A DNA stretch of 64,000 nucleotides from Microbacterium sp. 18062 (GCF_902706225.1 NZ_CACSKB010000007.1:1-64000), one strand, 5' to 3'; shown: positions 15,803 through 23,672, counted from the first letter of the stretch. Numbers and translations are program-made. The notes: a model not told the origin generated them from the letters alone.

Positions 15803-17516
15803 TCTCGCGACCCCGCCGTTCGCGGCCGTCCGTCGACGGCGCCTCGGCTCCTCGCCGATGCTCTACATCGGCTACGGCATGCTCGGCGTGCTGATCCTGG
15901 TCGCGATCCTCGCGCCGATCCTCTACGGCGACAGCGCCGCCACCCTCACCGGGGTCCCCAACTCCGGCCCGACGGCGCAGTTCCCGATGGGAACCGACAG
16001 TCTCGGCCGCGACATGCTCGCTCGCACGCTGGTCGCCACCCGCGTGACGATGGTGGCGGCCGCCGCGGCGACCCTGCTGGCGGCGGTGGCGGGCATCGGC
16101 ATCGGCGTCGCGGTCTGGCTCTCGCCCCGTCGCGTGCGCGAGGCGTCGCTCCGCGTGATCGACTTCTGGGTCTCGTACCCGGCGATGCTCGTCGCGATCG
16201 TCGTCGCCGCGATCCTCGGACGCGGGATCGTGACCGCGGTGCTCGCGATCGCGGTCGCGAACACCGCCGGCTTCGCACGCCTCACCGCGAACCTCGCGGC
16301 CGGCATCGCGTCGCGCGACTACGTCGTCACCGCGCGGCTCATGGGCGTCCCGACCGGACGCATCGCCACCCGGCACGTCATCCCGAACATGTCGGAGCCG
16401 CTCCTGATCCTGATCGCACAGGCGTTCGCCGGGACGCTCGTCGAGCTCTCCGGCCTGTCGTTCATCGGCCTCGGCGCGCAGAGCCCGGCCTTCGACTGGG
16501 GGTCGCTGCTGAACGAGGGCGTGAAGAAGATCTACACCAACCCGATCCTCGTCCTCGCGCCGGCGGTCGCGCTCGTCTTCGCGTCCCTGTCGGCGCTGTT
16601 CATCGGCGACGGACTGGCCGCGGCAGCCAACCCGCGCTCGAACGTGAGCCGCGCACGGATGCTGCGGGAGGACGCCCCCTCGACGGTCGACGGGGCGTCC
16701 TCCGACGCGCTGCTCGTCGTCGAGGGACTCACGGTGCACCACAACGAGAGCGGTCGGGAGCTCGTCTCGAACGTGTCGTTCACGATCGATCGCGGTGAGG
16801 TCGTCGGCATCGTCGGCGAGTCGGGCTCGGGCAAGTCCGTGACCGCATCCGTCGTCGCGAAGCTCCTGTCGGAGGGACTCACCGCGTCGGCGGGCACGCT
16901 GTCGCTCGCCGGCGCCGACCTGTTCGGCAGCGCGTCGGGCAAGGAGCTCGCCCGTCGCGTCGCACTCGTCTATCAAGACCCCGGCACGGCCCTCAACCCG
17001 GCGCTCACGCTCGGATCGCAGCTGTCGGACGTGCTGGTCGGAGTGCTCGGGCAGCGGCGTCGACAGGCGCGCGAGAACCTGGTGGGCCGCTTCGCCGACG
17101 TGCTGCTCTCCGATCCCGAGGGCCGTCTGCGGCAGTATCCCCATCAGCTCTCCGGCGGCATGAAGCAGCGCGCCATGATCGCGTCCGCCATGAGCACGAA
17201 CGCGCAGCTGCTCGTGGCCGACGAGCCGACGACCGCGCTCGATGTCACGGTGCAGCGCGAGGTGCTCTCGCTCATCAAACGGATGAACTCGGAGATGGGC
17301 GCCTCGGTGCTGTTCATCTCCCACGACCTCGGCGTCGTGCGGGCGCTCTGCGACCGCGTGCTGGTGATGAAGGACGGCGAGATCGTGGAGCGGATCGAGG
17401 ACGTGGCACACCTCACGCCCGAGTCGGTGTCGCACCCGTACACGAAGCAGCTGCTCGCGGCGACCCCCGTGGTGCGCCTGTCGGAGCCGGTGCTGACCGA
17501 GGGGGACGGGCGATGA
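15795..17516 (+). CDS. Fused ABC permease-ATPase (DppC-DppD type)
   Basis: 573 aa from a GTG at 15795. Residues about 1-280 are a DppC-type permease: TM segment near residues 22-45, FPMGTDSLGRDMLART and the EAA loop ARLMGVPTGRIATRHVIPN. Residues about 300-570 are an ABC ATPase: Walker A GESGSGKS, Q-loop VYQDP, signature LSGGMKQR, Walker B LLVADEPTTALD, H-loop ISHDLGVV, and the C-terminal SHPYTKQLL of oligopeptide-type ATPases. The fusion ties one half of the pore to its own ATPase. Such fusions occur in actinobacterial dipeptide importers. It overlaps the next ATPase gene by ATGA. Confidence 0.92.
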   Translation: MASLATPPFAAVRRRRLGSSPMLYIGYGMLGVLILVAILAPILYGDSAATLTGVPNSGPTAQFPMGTDSLGRDMLARTLVATRVTMVAAAAATLLAAVAGIGIGVAVWLSPRRVREASLRVIDFWVSYPAMLVAIVVAAILGRGIVTAVLAIAVANTAGFARLTANLAAGIASRDYVVTARLMGVPTGRIATRHVIPNMSEPLLILIAQAFAGTLVELSGLSFIGLGAQSPAFDWGSLLNEGVKKIYTNPILVLAPAVALVFASLSALFIGDGLAAAANPRSNVSRARMLREDAPSTVDGASSDALLVVEGLTVHHNESGRELVSNVSFTIDRGEVVGIVGESGSGKSVTASVVAKLLSEGLTASAGTLSLAGADLFGSASGKELARRVALVYQDPGTALNPALTLGSQLSDVLVGVLGQRRRQARENLVGRFADVLLSDPEGRLRQYPHQLSGGMKQRAMIASAMSTNAQLLVADEPTTALDVTVQREVLSLIKRMNSEMGASVLFISHDLGVVRALCDRVLVMKDGEIVERIEDVAHLTPESVSHPYTKQLLAATPVVRLSEPVLTEGDGR

Positions 17517-18322
17517 GCGCAGTGCTCGATGCGAGCGACGAGACGGTCACCGCGATGGTGAGCGTCCGCGACCTCGATGTGTCGTTCGGCTCGACCCGGG
17601 TGCTCCACGGGGTGTCGCTCAGCATCGAGACGGGGCGGACGGTCGGCGTGGTCGGGGAGTCCGGTTCGGGCAAGTCGACGCTCGCGAAGGTGCTGGTGGG
17701 CACGGTCCGCCCCGAGAACGGGCAGGTCACGGTCGACGCGATCGATGTGAACGGGCTGAGCCACAGCCAGCGCGGTGCGTTCGCCTATCGCCGCCGCGTG
17801 CAGATGATCCCGCAGGACCCGTTCTCGTCGCTCTCACCCCGCCGCACGATCGGGCAGACGCTCGCCGAGGCGCTCGACCCGGTGCACGCGAACGTCCGGC
17901 GGTTCTCCGACCAGATCGCGTTCTGGCTGGAGCGCGTCGGACTCTCGGCCGACATGATGCGCCGCTTCCCGCACGAGTTCTCGGGCGGCCAGCGTCAGCG
18001 CGTGGCCATCGCCCGCAGCCTCATCCTGGAGCCCTCGTTCGTGATCGCGGACGAGATCACCTCTGCGCTCGACGTGTCCGTGCAGGCGCAGATCCTCGAC
18101 ATGCTCGCCGAGATCAAGGAGGCGCTCGGCGTGACGATGATGTTCATCTCCCACAACCTGGCCGTCGTGCAGAACGTGAGCGACGAGGTCGTCGTGATGT
18201 ACCGCGGTGAGGTCGTCGAGGCCGGCAGCGTCGCGCAGATCTACGCGGACCCGCAGCACTGGTACACCCGCAGACTGCTCGACGCCGATCCGGGCGCGCC
18301 CGGCTTCTCGCTCGACCTGTGA
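17513..18322 (+). CDS. ABC transporter ATPase (DppF/OppF type)
   Basis: 269 aa. Walker A GESGSGKST at about residues 45-53, Q-loop MIPQDPFSSLSP, signature FSGGQRQR, Walker B SFVIADEITSALD (Ile replaces the usual Pro after Glu) and H-loop ISHNLAVVQ. It is the second nucleotide-binding subunit for the importer and completes SBP-B-C/D-F. Its stop runs into the start of the downstream amidohydrolase, so transporter and catabolic enzyme are one transcription unit from operator F. Confidence 0.92.
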   Translation: MSAVLDASDETVTAMVSVRDLDVSFGSTRVLHGVSLSIETGRTVGVVGESGSGKSTLAKVLVGTVRPENGQVTVDAIDVNGLSHSQRGAFAYRRRVQMIPQDPFSSLSPRRTIGQTLAEALDPVHANVRRFSDQIAFWLERVGLSADMMRRFPHEFSGGQRQRVAIARSLILEPSFVIADEITSALDVSVQAQILDMLAEIKEALGVTMMFISHNLAVVQNVSDEVVVMYRGEVVEAGSVAQIYADPQHWYTRRLLDADPGAPGFSLDL

Positions 18323-19581
18323 TGGCGAGACTGCCCGCGACACCGTTCGCGAGCGAGCATCGACGGATCGTCGGCGCGACGCTCGTGGACGGCACGCTGG
18401 CCGATCCGGTGGCGGATGCCGAGGTCGAGATCGCCGATGCGCGCATCGTCTACGTCGGCTCTCGACGAGATCGCGACATCGCCGGTGCGCGCGTCATCGA
18501 CGCACGCGGCGGCTTCCTCCTGCCGGGGTTCGTCGACGCGCACGTGCACCTCGTCATGAGCACGGACGCCTCGGTCGAGGCGCAGCGCGCGTGGTTCCCC
18601 GAGGAGGGGGTCGTCGCGACGCTCGGCAACCTGCGCGCCACGGTCGACGCCGGTGTGACGACGGCGCGGGACCTCAGCGGGCTGACGCCCGGCTACCGTG
18701 CCGCGGTCGCACGGGGACAGATCGTCGGCCCGCGGCTCCACCTGGCGATCGCCATGCTCTCCCCGACCGGAGGGCACGCCGACCCGGTCCTGGCCAACGG
18801 CTCGCGCCCGCTCTGGGCGGAGCGCGCGACGACGCCGGGATGGGCGGTCGTCGACACCGAGGAGGAGGTCGTGAAGACGGTCCGGGCGCTTGTGCGCACG
18901 GGTGCCGACGTCATCAAGGTGTGCACCTCCGGCGGCATGAGCACGCCCCACGACGAGCCGTCGGACCGCGGCCTTCCGCGGGAGCACGTCGCCGTGATCG
19001 TGCGCGAGATGCAGGCGCGCCAGGGGCAGCCGGTCACCGCGCACGCGCAGAACGACGACGGCGCGCGGGCGGCGGTGCTCGGCGGGGTCGCGAGCATCGA
19101 GCACGGCTACGACCTGTCGGCCGACACGATCGAGGCGATGATCGAGCGCGGCACCGTGCTCGTGCCGACGCTGAGCACCCTGCTCCGCTCGCCCGCCGCC
19201 GGCGGCGCCGACGGGGCGGCGAGGCGGGCACGTGCATCGGAGTCGATCCGCTCCGCGATCGCCGCGGGAGTGGGCGTCGCGCTCGGCACCGACGCGGGCA
19301 TCCATCTCCAGGGCCGGAACCTCACCGAGCTCGGGCATCTGACGCGTGCCGGCCTCACGCCGATGGAGGCGATCCACGCGGGCACGCTCGCCGGGGCGCG
19401 GCTGCTGCGTCTCGCGTCGGATCTCGGCTCGATCGAGACCGGGAAGCTCGCCGATCTCGTGCTGACCTCGGCCGACCCGCTCGGCGACGTCGATGCGCTC
19501 GGAGACCCGGCATCCGTCCGCCTCGTCGCGCAGGGCGGCGTGATCGTGAAGGATCTCGACGCCCTGCGCGACGCGCGGTGA
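18322..19581 (+). CDS. Metal-dependent amidohydrolase (imidazolonepropionase/prolidase-like)
   Basis: 419 aa counted from the ATG at 18322; a GTG one codon upstream is equally possible. It is an amidohydrolase-superfamily enzyme with a complete binuclear centre: DAHVHL (about residues 73-78), the carboxylatable Lys in ADVIKVCTSGG, His in TAHAQN and SIEHGYDL, and Asp in GTDAG. Relatives hydrolyse imidazolones, cyclic ureas or aryl/peptidyl amides. As the only intact binuclear amidohydrolase in the island and the gene coupled to the importer, it is a good candidate for the first step on the imported compound. It is convergent with the alpha/beta hydrolase, 4 bases away. Confidence 0.85.
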   Translation: MARLPATPFASEHRRIVGATLVDGTLADPVADAEVEIADARIVYVGSRRDRDIAGARVIDARGGFLLPGFVDAHVHLVMSTDASVEAQRAWFPEEGVVATLGNLRATVDAGVTTARDLSGLTPGYRAAVARGQIVGPRLHLAIAMLSPTGGHADPVLANGSRPLWAERATTPGWAVVDTEEEVVKTVRALVRTGADVIKVCTSGGMSTPHDEPSDRGLPREHVAVIVREMQARQGQPVTAHAQNDDGARAAVLGGVASIEHGYDLSADTIEAMIERGTVLVPTLSTLLRSPAAGGADGAARRARASESIRSAIAAGVGVALGTDAGIHLQGRNLTELGHLTRAGLTPMEAIHAGTLAGARLLRLASDLGSIETGKLADLVLTSADPLGDVDALGDPASVRLVAQGGVIVKDLDALRDAR

Positions 19582-19585
19582 TCGC

Positions 19586-20278
19586 TCAGGCGGTCGGGGA
19601 GGAGAGCTCCGCCAGGGCGGATCCGATGAGATCGGCGACGCGCTCCGGAGCGGCGTGGGGCACGGCATGGCTCGTGCCGACCTCGCTGATCCGCGCGCCC
19701 GCGCGGGTCGCCATGTCGCGCTGCGCCTCGACGCGGATGTGCCTGTCGTTCGTGGCGAGGAGATACCAGGCCGGCCGGGCCGCCCATGCGGGCTCGCCGG
19801 TGGTCTCGGTGAAGATCGCGTCGGCGGAGACGCGGGCGTCCTCCTCCCGTCTCTCCCAGATCTCGTCCGGGACGTCCCAGGCGAGCTCGCGGCGCGCCTC
19901 GGGGCGGCCGTCGGGGATCCACTCGCCGCCGGGGCCGCGCGTCATGAACGAGTTCACCAGTGCCGCGGGGTAGCTGTTGACGATCCCCTGCACCGACTCG
20001 CCGCCCGCGGGCGCGAAGGCTGCGACGTAGACGAGGCCCCGCACACGCTCGTGGCGCCCCGCGTTCGTGATCACGGCGCCCCCGTAGGAGTGCCCGACGA
20101 GGAGGACGTCGTCGTTCGCCGCGTCGATCATGGCGCGCACCGTCGCGACGTCGTCGTGCAGCGACTGCGAAGGGTTGTCGGCGACCGAGAACGCGATGCC
20201 GCGGGACTCCAGCAACGGCGCGACGAGCGACCAGCTCGCCGAGGAGCCGCCGGCGCCGTGGACGAGGACGACGTGCAT
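19586..20278 (-). CDS. Alpha/beta hydrolase
   Basis: 230 aa. The oxyanion region is VHGAGGSSASW near the start, the nucleophile elbow is GHSYGG (about residues 63-68), and the catalytic His is in TSHAVPH near the C-terminus; the acid is probably the Asp in TNDRH. This is the small esterase/salicylate-esterase-like group without a lid domain. It lies downstream of the cyclase and the Rid remnant in one minus-strand unit from operator D. It may hydrolyse an ester, lactone or carbamate intermediate. Confidence 0.82.
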   Translation of the reverse strand: MHVVLVHGAGGSSASWSLVAPLLESRGIAFSVADNPSQSLHDDVATVRAMIDAANDDVLLVGHSYGGAVITNAGRHERVRGLVYVAAFAPAGGESVQGIVNSYPAALVNSFMTRGPGGEWIPDGRPEARRELAWDVPDEIWERREEDARVSADAIFTETTGEPAWAARPAWYLLATNDRHIRVEAQRDMATRAGARISEVGTSHAVPHAAPERVADLIGSALAELSSPTA

Positions 20279-20281
20279 CGT

Positions 20282-20359
20282 CTATCCCTTCGATGAGGCT
20301 TCGAGGCTGAGCCACAGCCCGAAGCGGTTGCTGCGGGACAGGCCGCCCGCGCCGGTCAT
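20282..20359 (-). pseudogene. Third Rid-family gene reduced to its C-terminal end (25 codons)
   Basis: A 25-codon frame starts at an ATG overlapping the cyclase stop (ATGA at 20356-20359) and ends at a TAG at 20282. After six residues it reads LSRSNRFGLWLSLE, matching the C-terminus of Rid copy 1 (LSRNNCFELWLSLE) at 11 of 14 residues and also in nucleotides (20302-20343 against 3566-3607). The simplest reading is an in-frame deletion that fused a Rid start codon to the last strand of the protein. The reading frame and coupled start survive, so a micropeptide cannot be excluded. Confidence 0.65.
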
Positions 20360-21021
20360 GCGGGCAACTGCAGCAGGACGGCCGGCGCAGGTGCGGCTTC
20401 CCGGCCCTCGAACGGGACGGGCTGGCACACCAGGTAGTAGTCGCCGGCCTCGGCGGCCGCGAGGTTCGCGTTCTCGAGGATGGCGACGCCCGCGTTGCAG
20501 AGGATCACGTGCGTCGGCCAGTGCTCGGTGTGATCCGGCGCCTCCATCGTCATGTAGTCGTTCGCGGCGAAGACGACTCCGTGGTCGACGAGCCATTGCG
20601 CACCGGCCGGGCCGAGGCCCACCCAGGTCGCGCTCCGCTCGGCGCGGGTGAGGGCGTCCGTCGAGTTGCGCGTCTTGAACAGCACACGGGTGGCACCTTC
20701 TGCGCCCGCGCCGATCAGGTCCTCCGCGGTGATCTCCTTCTCGACGTCGCGGAGGTCGAGGACGCGAGCGGGGCCGACGGTGTGCTCGAGCGGGATGCGG
20801 TCGACCGTCGTGCCTCCCTTGACGAAGTGGCTCGGGGCGTCGACGTGGGTGCCGGTGTGGGCGCCGATGAGCCACCGTGACACCTCGCTCGGGCTGGTCT
20901 CGTCGATCTCCTCGACCATCTCGTACGTCGGGCGACGGCCCCAGTGCAGCATCTCCGGATGGACGGGGATGCTCAGGTCGATGGGATCGCTCGCATCGAC
21001 GGGACGACTCAAGGGGACCAT
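20356..21021 (-). CDS. Cyclase family protein (kynurenine formamidase-like)
   Basis: 221 aa of the PF04199 family. The metal motif HTGTHVDAPSHF is at about residues 54-65, preceded by DLSIPVHP near the N-terminus and followed by the conserved ADNDY-like segment (FAANDYMTMEAPDHTEHWP). Relatives hydrolyse N-formylkynurenine, isatin or cyclic amides, using divalent metal. The ATG at 21021 lies 6 bases after a TAGGAT -10 hexamer, so the transcript is probably leaderless. The layout of operator, -10 and start codon (TAGGATCCAATYATG) is the same as for the cupin gene at 7100. Confidence 0.87.
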   Translation of the reverse strand: MVPLSRPVDASDPIDLSIPVHPEMLHWGRRPTYEMVEEIDETSPSEVSRWLIGAHTGTHVDAPSHFVKGGTTVDRIPLEHTVGPARVLDLRDVEKEITAEDLIGAGAEGATRVLFKTRNSTDALTRAERSATWVGLGPAGAQWLVDHGVVFAANDYMTMEAPDHTEHWPTHVILCNAGVAILENANLAAAEAGDYYLVCQPVPFEGREAAPAPAVLLQLPA

Positions 21022-21024
21022 GAT

Positions 21025-21052
21025 TGGATCCTAAACTCTACAGAATGGATCC
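21025..21052. promoter_or_regulatory. Operator D, upstream of the cyclase unit
   Basis: Perfect TGGATCC copies at 21025-21031 and 21046-21052 with 14 bases between; TAAA follows the first copy. The site overlaps the minus-strand -10 TAGGAT (21033 to 21028). It is the rightmost site of the series and marks the end of the island. Confidence 0.8.
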
Positions 21053-21175
21053 GCAAGGAAGATTGCCGACGGATGATCCGCGGGCAGGCGGCCGATCCGG
21101 CGAGGACGTGCGCGCGAGTTAACACGATCGTTTCACGGCAGAAAACCACGGCCCGGCCGGGCGGGGCACCCTGTT

Positions 21176-21190
21176 CCTGTCAATCGATAG
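21176..21190. promoter_or_regulatory. AmtR-type operator upstream of the symporter
   Basis: CTGTC-N4-GATAG at 21177-21190 (preceded by C), 36 bases before the symporter start. As I recall, the mycobacterial AmtR consensus is CTGTC-N4-GACAG and the corynebacterial one CTAT-N6-ATAG; the site fits both with one mismatch. A mirror-image site is at 22805-22819. Confidence 0.6.
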
Positions 21191-21226
21191 AAACACTCGG
21201 CGCACCACCCAGCCCCAGGAGTGCTC

Positions 21227-22729
21227 ATGATCATCTTCGGAGTGGGGATCACGGTTCTCGTGGTCCTCGTCGTTGGCATCGCCGTCGCCCGCAAGATCGA
21301 CGGCGACAGCGCCAACTACCTCGTGGCGGGCCGCCGACTCGGCGTCCCGCTCGTCGCCGTCTCGCTCACCGCCGCCGCGGTCGACTCGAACGCCACGGTC
21401 GGCAACACCGACCTCACCTCGCAGTTCGGCTTCTGGGCCGGCGCCTCTCTGGCGCTCGGACTCGCCCTCTGCCTGCTCATCACCGGTCTGTTCCTCGCGA
21501 AGCCGATGAACGGCATGAGGCTGTTCACCCTCGCCGACTTCTTCCGGGTCCGGTACGGGCGCGGGACCGAGGTCGTCGCATCGGTCCTCATGATCCTGGC
21601 CTTCACGATCCTGCTCGCCGGAAATCTCGTGGCGTGCGGCTTCCTGCTCGAGCGATTCGCGAACATCCCCTACGCCTGGGGCGTGATCCTGTCGGTCATG
21701 CTCGTGCTCGCCTACACGATCGCGGGAGGCCTGTACTCCGACGCCTACACGGCGGCGGTCCAGACCGCGATCACGGTCGTCGCCGCGATCGCGCTGCTCA
21801 TCTGGGTCGCCCTGAGCTACGGCATCGTCATCCCCGAGGGGATGGGGCCGTTCGATCTCGAGCAGCTCACCGATCCCGAGATGGGCGCGCCGGTGAACTG
21901 GGCCACGCTCATCGCGCTCGGCATCGGGGATCTCGTCGCGATCGACTTCATGCAGCGCATCTTCGGCGCGAAGTCGCCGGAGGTCGCCCGCCGCGCGTGC
22001 TTCGTGGGAGCCGCCGGCGTCGCGGTGATCGGCACGGTCTTCGCCCTCGTCGCGCTGACCGCGACGGCGGTGCTCGGCATCTCCGCCGCGGACGGCCCGG
22101 TGCTCTTCACACTGCTCGACGACTACGCGCCGCCCCTCATCGCCATCCTCGTGCTCTCCGGCGTGGTCGCGGCCTCGTTCTCGACGGCCTCCGGTGCGAT
22201 CCTCGCGACCTCCGCGATCGCCGTCCGCAACATCTTCTCGGTGCGCCGGCGAGGCGACGGGATCGATCCGCTGCTGCGATGGACGAGGATCGCGATGATC
22301 CCGATCGTCGTCACCGGCTCGTTCCTCGCCATCCGGGTGAGCCAGACCGGCATCCTCCTGACGCTCGCGTTCGACCTGATGCTCGCCTGCCTCGCCGCGC
22401 CCTTCCTGATCGGGATCTTCTGGAAGCGTCCCGGTGTCGTGGCGGCGCTCGCCGCCGCGCTGGTCGGCTTCGCCGTGCGCATGGTCTTCCTCGTGCTCAC
22501 GCCCACGCTCTACGGGGTGCCCAACGACATCCTCTACCTGCCGAACGACCTCATCGGCGTCGAGTTCGACGGCTGGGCGACGATCGTCGCGGGGCTCGTC
22601 GGGTTCGGCACCTACGCGCTCGTCGGTGCGCTCTCGCCGCGGACGATCGAGGAGCGGGCGAACGAGGATGCGGCGAAGAAGGCGCTCGAACGCGAGCAGG
22701 AGGGCGCTTTCGAGCCGGTGCCCTCCTGA
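21227..22729 (+). CDS. Sodium:solute symporter family protein
   Basis: 500 aa, about 13 transmembrane helices, SSS/LeuT-fold family. Typical landmarks are the early YLVAGRRLG (about residues 27-35), ADFFRVRYGR and the ASFSTASGAILATSAI segment in the core. I chose the ATG at 21227 because CCCAGGA ends six bases before it; the GTG at 21221 would directly abut that sequence. It sits upstream of the urea/guanidine carboxylase operon, so uptake of urea, guanidine or a related compound is likely. A strong terminator separates it from the operon, and each has its own AmtR-type box. Confidence 0.88.
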   Translation: MIIFGVGITVLVVLVVGIAVARKIDGDSANYLVAGRRLGVPLVAVSLTAAAVDSNATVGNTDLTSQFGFWAGASLALGLALCLLITGLFLAKPMNGMRLFTLADFFRVRYGRGTEVVASVLMILAFTILLAGNLVACGFLLERFANIPYAWGVILSVMLVLAYTIAGGLYSDAYTAAVQTAITVVAAIALLIWVALSYGIVIPEGMGPFDLEQLTDPEMGAPVNWATLIALGIGDLVAIDFMQRIFGAKSPEVARRACFVGAAGVAVIGTVFALVALTATAVLGISAADGPVLFTLLDDYAPPLIAILVLSGVVAASFSTASGAILATSAIAVRNIFSVRRRGDGIDPLLRWTRIAMIPIVVTGSFLAIRVSQTGILLTLAFDLMLACLAAPFLIGIFWKRPGVVAALAAALVGFAVRMVFLVLTPTLYGVPNDILYLPNDLIGVEFDGWATIVAGLVGFGTYALVGALSPRTIEERANEDAAKKALEREQEGAFEPVPS

Positions 22730-22733
22730 CCGC

Positions 22734-22769
22734 TCCGGGTCGGCGACGGGTCTCCCGCGCCGACCCGGA
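22734..22769 (+). terminator. Hairpin terminator after the symporter gene
   Basis: A perfect 12-bp stem TCCGGGTCGGCG/CGCCGACCCGGA with a 12-base loop begins five bases after the stop codon of the symporter. Confidence 0.75.
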
Positions 22770-22804
22770 CGAAACATCGCCGAAACGCCCGTCTGATCTC
22801 ATAC

Positions 22805-22819
22805 CTATCGAACGACAGG
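22805..22819. promoter_or_regulatory. AmtR-type operator upstream of the carboxylase operon
   Basis: CTATC-N4-GACAG followed by G, the reverse-oriented counterpart of 21176-21190 (13 of 15 bases identical after inversion). It abuts the ribosome-binding sequence GGAAAGGAG of the next gene, so bound repressor would cover the start region of the transcript. Confidence 0.62.
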
Positions 22820-22832
22820 AAAGGAGTCCGCG

Positions 22833-23672
22833 ATGAGTGGTCGGATCGATGAGCTGGACAGCGTCGAGCGCGCCAGGGCGGACGCGCGCTCTCGATCGAC
22901 CCGATCCGAGTGGATGCCGTACCTCCCGCCGCACACCGCCCCGTTCGCCCCGGCGGACGTGGATCCCGGCGTCCTCCGCTGGGCCGAGACGGTGGCGCCC
23001 GGCGGCTACGCCCACCTGCGCGTCGCACGGGGCACCCGCATCCGTCTCGAGGACGTCACCGGCGACGCCTGCGCGCACGTGCTCGTCTTCAACGCCGTGG
23101 AGCCGGGGGAGCGGCTGAACGTCGCCGACACGCAGAAGATCCCGTGGCAGGCCTACCTCGGCGCGGGGCACCCGCTGCTCTCCGGCGACGGGCGGGTGCT
23201 CGCGACGATCGTCGCCGACACCTCGGGACACCACGATGCCTTCTGCGGCACGTCGAGCGACGCGTGGAACGAGCAGAGGTACGGCGACGCCCACCCGGAG
23301 GGCGCCTCGCCGTCGGGCCACGCTCTGCTGCGGCTGGCCGGCGCCAAGCACGGGCTCACCGTGCGCGACCTGCCACCGGCGGTCACGCTGTTCCAGGGGG
23401 TGCGGGTGGACGCAGACGGCTCCCTCGCCTGGCGGGGGTCGGCGGGGCCGGGGGCCTCGGTCGACCTCCGCGCCGAGCTGCCGCTCATCGTGCTGGTCGC
23501 GAACGTGCCGCACCCCCTCGACCCGAGGGACGACTACGTGGTCGGCCCGCTGCGGGTGACGGCGTGGGCGGAACGCCCCACCGACGAGCGCGACGACGTC
23601 TTCGCCCTCTCTCCCGAGCGCGAGCGCGCCTACCGCAACACGATCGCCTACGCCGAGCTCGCCGGGCTCTGA
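22833..23672 (+). CDS. DUF1989 urea-amidolyase-associated protein, first copy (carboxyguanidine deiminase subunit candidate)
   Basis: 279 aa with a strong Shine-Dalgarno (AAAGGAG) and an ATG at 22833. The DUF1989 fold is recognisable from VAPGGYAHLRVARGTRIRLED, the AHVLVFNA segment and a Cys-containing FCGTSSDAWNEQRYG. In guanidine carboxylase operons the two adjacent DUF1989 proteins form carboxyguanidine deiminase (CgdA/CgdB), which turns carboxyguanidine into allophanate and ammonia. Gene order (two DUF1989 genes, carboxylase, allophanate hydrolase) is the standard one, and this is the longer, first copy. The adjacent residues GHHDAFCGT contain the expected metal-type His and Cys. Role assigned by family and synteny. 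Confidence 0.85.
   Translation: MSGRIDELDSVERARADARSRSTRSEWMPYLPPHTAPFAPADVDPGVLRWAETVAPGGYAHLRVARGTRIRLEDVTGDACAHVLVFNAVEPGERLNVADTQKIPWQAYLGAGHPLLSGDGRVLATIVADTSGHHDAFCGTSSDAWNEQRYGDAHPEGASPSGHALLRLAGAKHGLTVRDLPPAVTLFQGVRVDADGSLAWRGSAGPGASVDLRAELPLIVLVANVPHPLDPRDDYVVGPLRVTAWAERPTDERDDVFALSPERERAYRNTIAYAELAGL

Noticed and set aside
1..21021. Creatinine pathway (deaminase, N-methylhydantoinase, sarcosine oxidase)
   Set aside because: HyuAB and a DAO-type enzyme fit, but no carbamoylsarcosine amidase is present and the LLM, Rid, PTE and cupin genes are left unexplained, so I did not name the substrate.
21053..21226. GlnR-like sequence GTTAAC...GTTTCAC near 21118-21137 and a guanidine-I riboswitch
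   Set aside because: The spacing does not match the GlnR double box, and no ykkC-type stem pattern could be drawn; the AmtR-type box is a better explanation.
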